Part shown: piece after piece, positions 63,077-64,000 of the stretch
How the letters are laid out: every line of letters begins with the position of its first letter
Position numbering within the stretch: position 1 is the first letter of the stretch
Source: Lacipirellulaceae bacterium
GTDB lineage: Bacteria; Planctomycetota; Planctomycetia; Pirellulales; Lacipirellulaceae
Length of the DNA: 64,000 nucleotides
Direction: 5' to 3'
Assembly: GCA_040218535.1 (NCBI GenBank)
Contig: JAVJRG010000005.1
Span: 1,488,001 to 1,552,000 of the forward strand
Translations under genes and position numbers: made by a program
Notes under the pieces: model-generated
Seen by the model: the letters and a program-made list of their open reading frames with translations, nothing else
Database searches by the model: none
What the model was told of the DNA's origin: nothing

Positions 63077-64000
63077 ATGAAACACGCGAGCCTCCTCCGC
63101 CGTGATTTTTTTCGTCGCATGGGCCTCGGAGCCTGTTCGCTCAGCCCCGCTTGCGGACTGTTAGCAAGCAGGGTATTCGGGGCCGACCAGGCGAAAAGCG
63201 AACTCGTTGAATCGGTGCGGGACCTCGGCCCACAGTTCCTAGACAACCCGCTAAACATCACGGGGCAAGATGGGGCAACCTCTTGTGAATTGCCTTCGGG
63301 AGACAGCCTGTGGCTTTTTGGTGATACCATCGAGGGCCCCTTTAAAAGCATCCGCGGTCATGACCTGACCGATGTGCTTTCCAACACGGCCTCGATTATT
63401 CCAAAGCAAGATTTCTCAGAGGGCATCAAGAAGTTTCGCTACCTGACCGCAGACGGCGATTCGAGAGCCCGCCAAGTTATCGCGTTCGACAAAACGGAAG
63501 ATCGCGCTAAGCACCGCCTTTGGCCGATCCATAGCACCTGCGTTGGAGATTCGATCTATGCGTTTTATCACAAGATTACGATGGATGCCGAGCGTGATGT
63601 TTTTGAGACTTTCGAGCTCAATGGAATGGGAATCGCTCGGGCGAATGTTGGCGAGTTTTGCTTTGAACGGCTACAAGCTCCCGATGGGACGAAAGAGTTT
63701 TGGAAAGGCGACCAGCCTGGGTTTGGCGTGTTTCTCGAACAACTTCCAGATGGATACTTGTATCTGTGGGGCTGTTTTTGGACCGGGATGTTCCTGGTGA
63801 GGACGCGTCCCAATTCGCTTGAGAACCTCGACAGTTATGAATACTTGATTGAGGCCCCCACGCTCGCTCAACCGAATCGGAAGGCACGTTGGTCCCCAAA
63901 GTTCGAGAACGCCGCTGTCCTCTTCGATAATGTTCCCAATGAGCTTTCCGTATCGTACAACCCTTACCTCAAACAGCATGTCGCAATTCACGTATTGGGG
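63077..64000 (+). CDS. DUF4185-like exported protein with Tat-type leader, 3' truncated by the window
   Basis: The frame opens at ATG 63077 and stays open for 308 codons to the window end. The leader LLRRDFFRRMGLGACSLSP has twin arginines and a hydrophobic stretch, suggesting Tat export. The body resembles DUF4185-like propellers: GDSLWLFGDTIEG, DVLSNTASIIP, PIHSTCVGDSIYAFYHKI, PDGYLYLWGCFWTGMFLVRT and ELSVSYNPYLKQHVAIHVLG. A more distant propeller of the same kind is at 54647. Substrate and activity are unknown. It starts 50 bases after the TPR end of the preceding gene and may be co-transcribed with it. Confidence 0.78.
   Translation, partial: MKHASLLRRDFFRRMGLGACSLSPACGLLASRVFGADQAKSELVESVRDLGPQFLDNPLNITGQDGATSCELPSGDSLWLFGDTIEGPFKSIRGHDLTDVLSNTASIIPKQDFSEGIKKFRYLTADGDSRARQVIAFDKTEDRAKHRLWPIHSTCVGDSIYAFYHKITMDAERDVFETFELNGMGIARANVGEFCFERLQAPDGTKEFWKGDQPGFGVFLEQLPDGYLYLWGCFWTGMFLVRTRPNSLENLDSYEYLIEAPTLAQPNRKARWSPKFENAAVLFDNVPNELSVSYNPYLKQHVAIHVLG

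Overview
The window looks like chromosomal DNA of a planctomycete, most likely order Pirellulales. It carries three sets of planctomycete-type cytochrome genes paired with DUF1501 or DUF1552 partners, a LEPR-xLL-type surface protein, PEP-CTERM and dockerin-like exported proteins, and an ECF sigma factor followed by a zinc-finger Ser/Thr kinase. No rRNA, tRNA, CRISPR array or intact insertion sequence was found.

Layout. 1-5.6 kb: the end of an ActP-like symporter, then an operon of an exported TPR protein, a sensor kinase and an OmpR-type regulator. 5.8-8.5 kb: two tandem GH117-like glycosidases. 8.5-9.7 kb (minus): folE-queD, with a structured leader. 10-14.6 kb: a Lacal_2735-type small protein, a membrane alpha/beta-hydrolase, a DUF819 permease and an NlpC/P60 peptidase. 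14.8-18.2 kb (minus): a DUF1592/DUF1552 cytochrome pair. 18.2-22 kb (minus): a large G8-domain surface protein. 22.3-25 kb: ECF sigma factor and Ser/Thr kinase. 25.8-27.8 kb: an exported protein with a CBM6-like and a nucleoside-hydrolase-like region.

28.65-36.5 kb is the most unusual part. It is a co-directional eight-gene cluster encoding a YukD-like ubiquitin-like protein, an E1, a JAMM peptidase, an FHA membrane protein, a zinc-ribbon membrane protein, a RING-finger membrane protein, a RING-trypsin fusion and an E2 with a zinc finger. Together these make a plausible complete bacterial ubiquitin-like conjugation system at the membrane. Decayed rhamnosidase genes lie on both sides (GH106-like upstream, GH78-like downstream).

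37-53 kb is a divergent carbohydrate locus around a GntR/LacI-type regulator. The minus arm carries a CBM9-like protein, PSCyt1-PSD1, DUF1501 and a sialate O-acetylesterase-like protein. The plus arm carries a GH92 mannosidase, PSCyt1-PSD1 with a LamG-like insert, and DUF1501. 53-58.8 kb (minus) holds two PEP-CTERM - hairpin - TPR modules and a DUF4185-like dockerin/PEP-CTERM protein.

59.3-63.0 kb encodes a single FG-GAP / ASPIC-UnbV / thioredoxin / TPR protein whose frame is broken only by one in-frame TGA. That TGA is followed by a hairpin resembling a bacterial SECIS element, making it a candidate selenoprotein. The window ends inside a DUF4185-like protein with a Tat-type leader.
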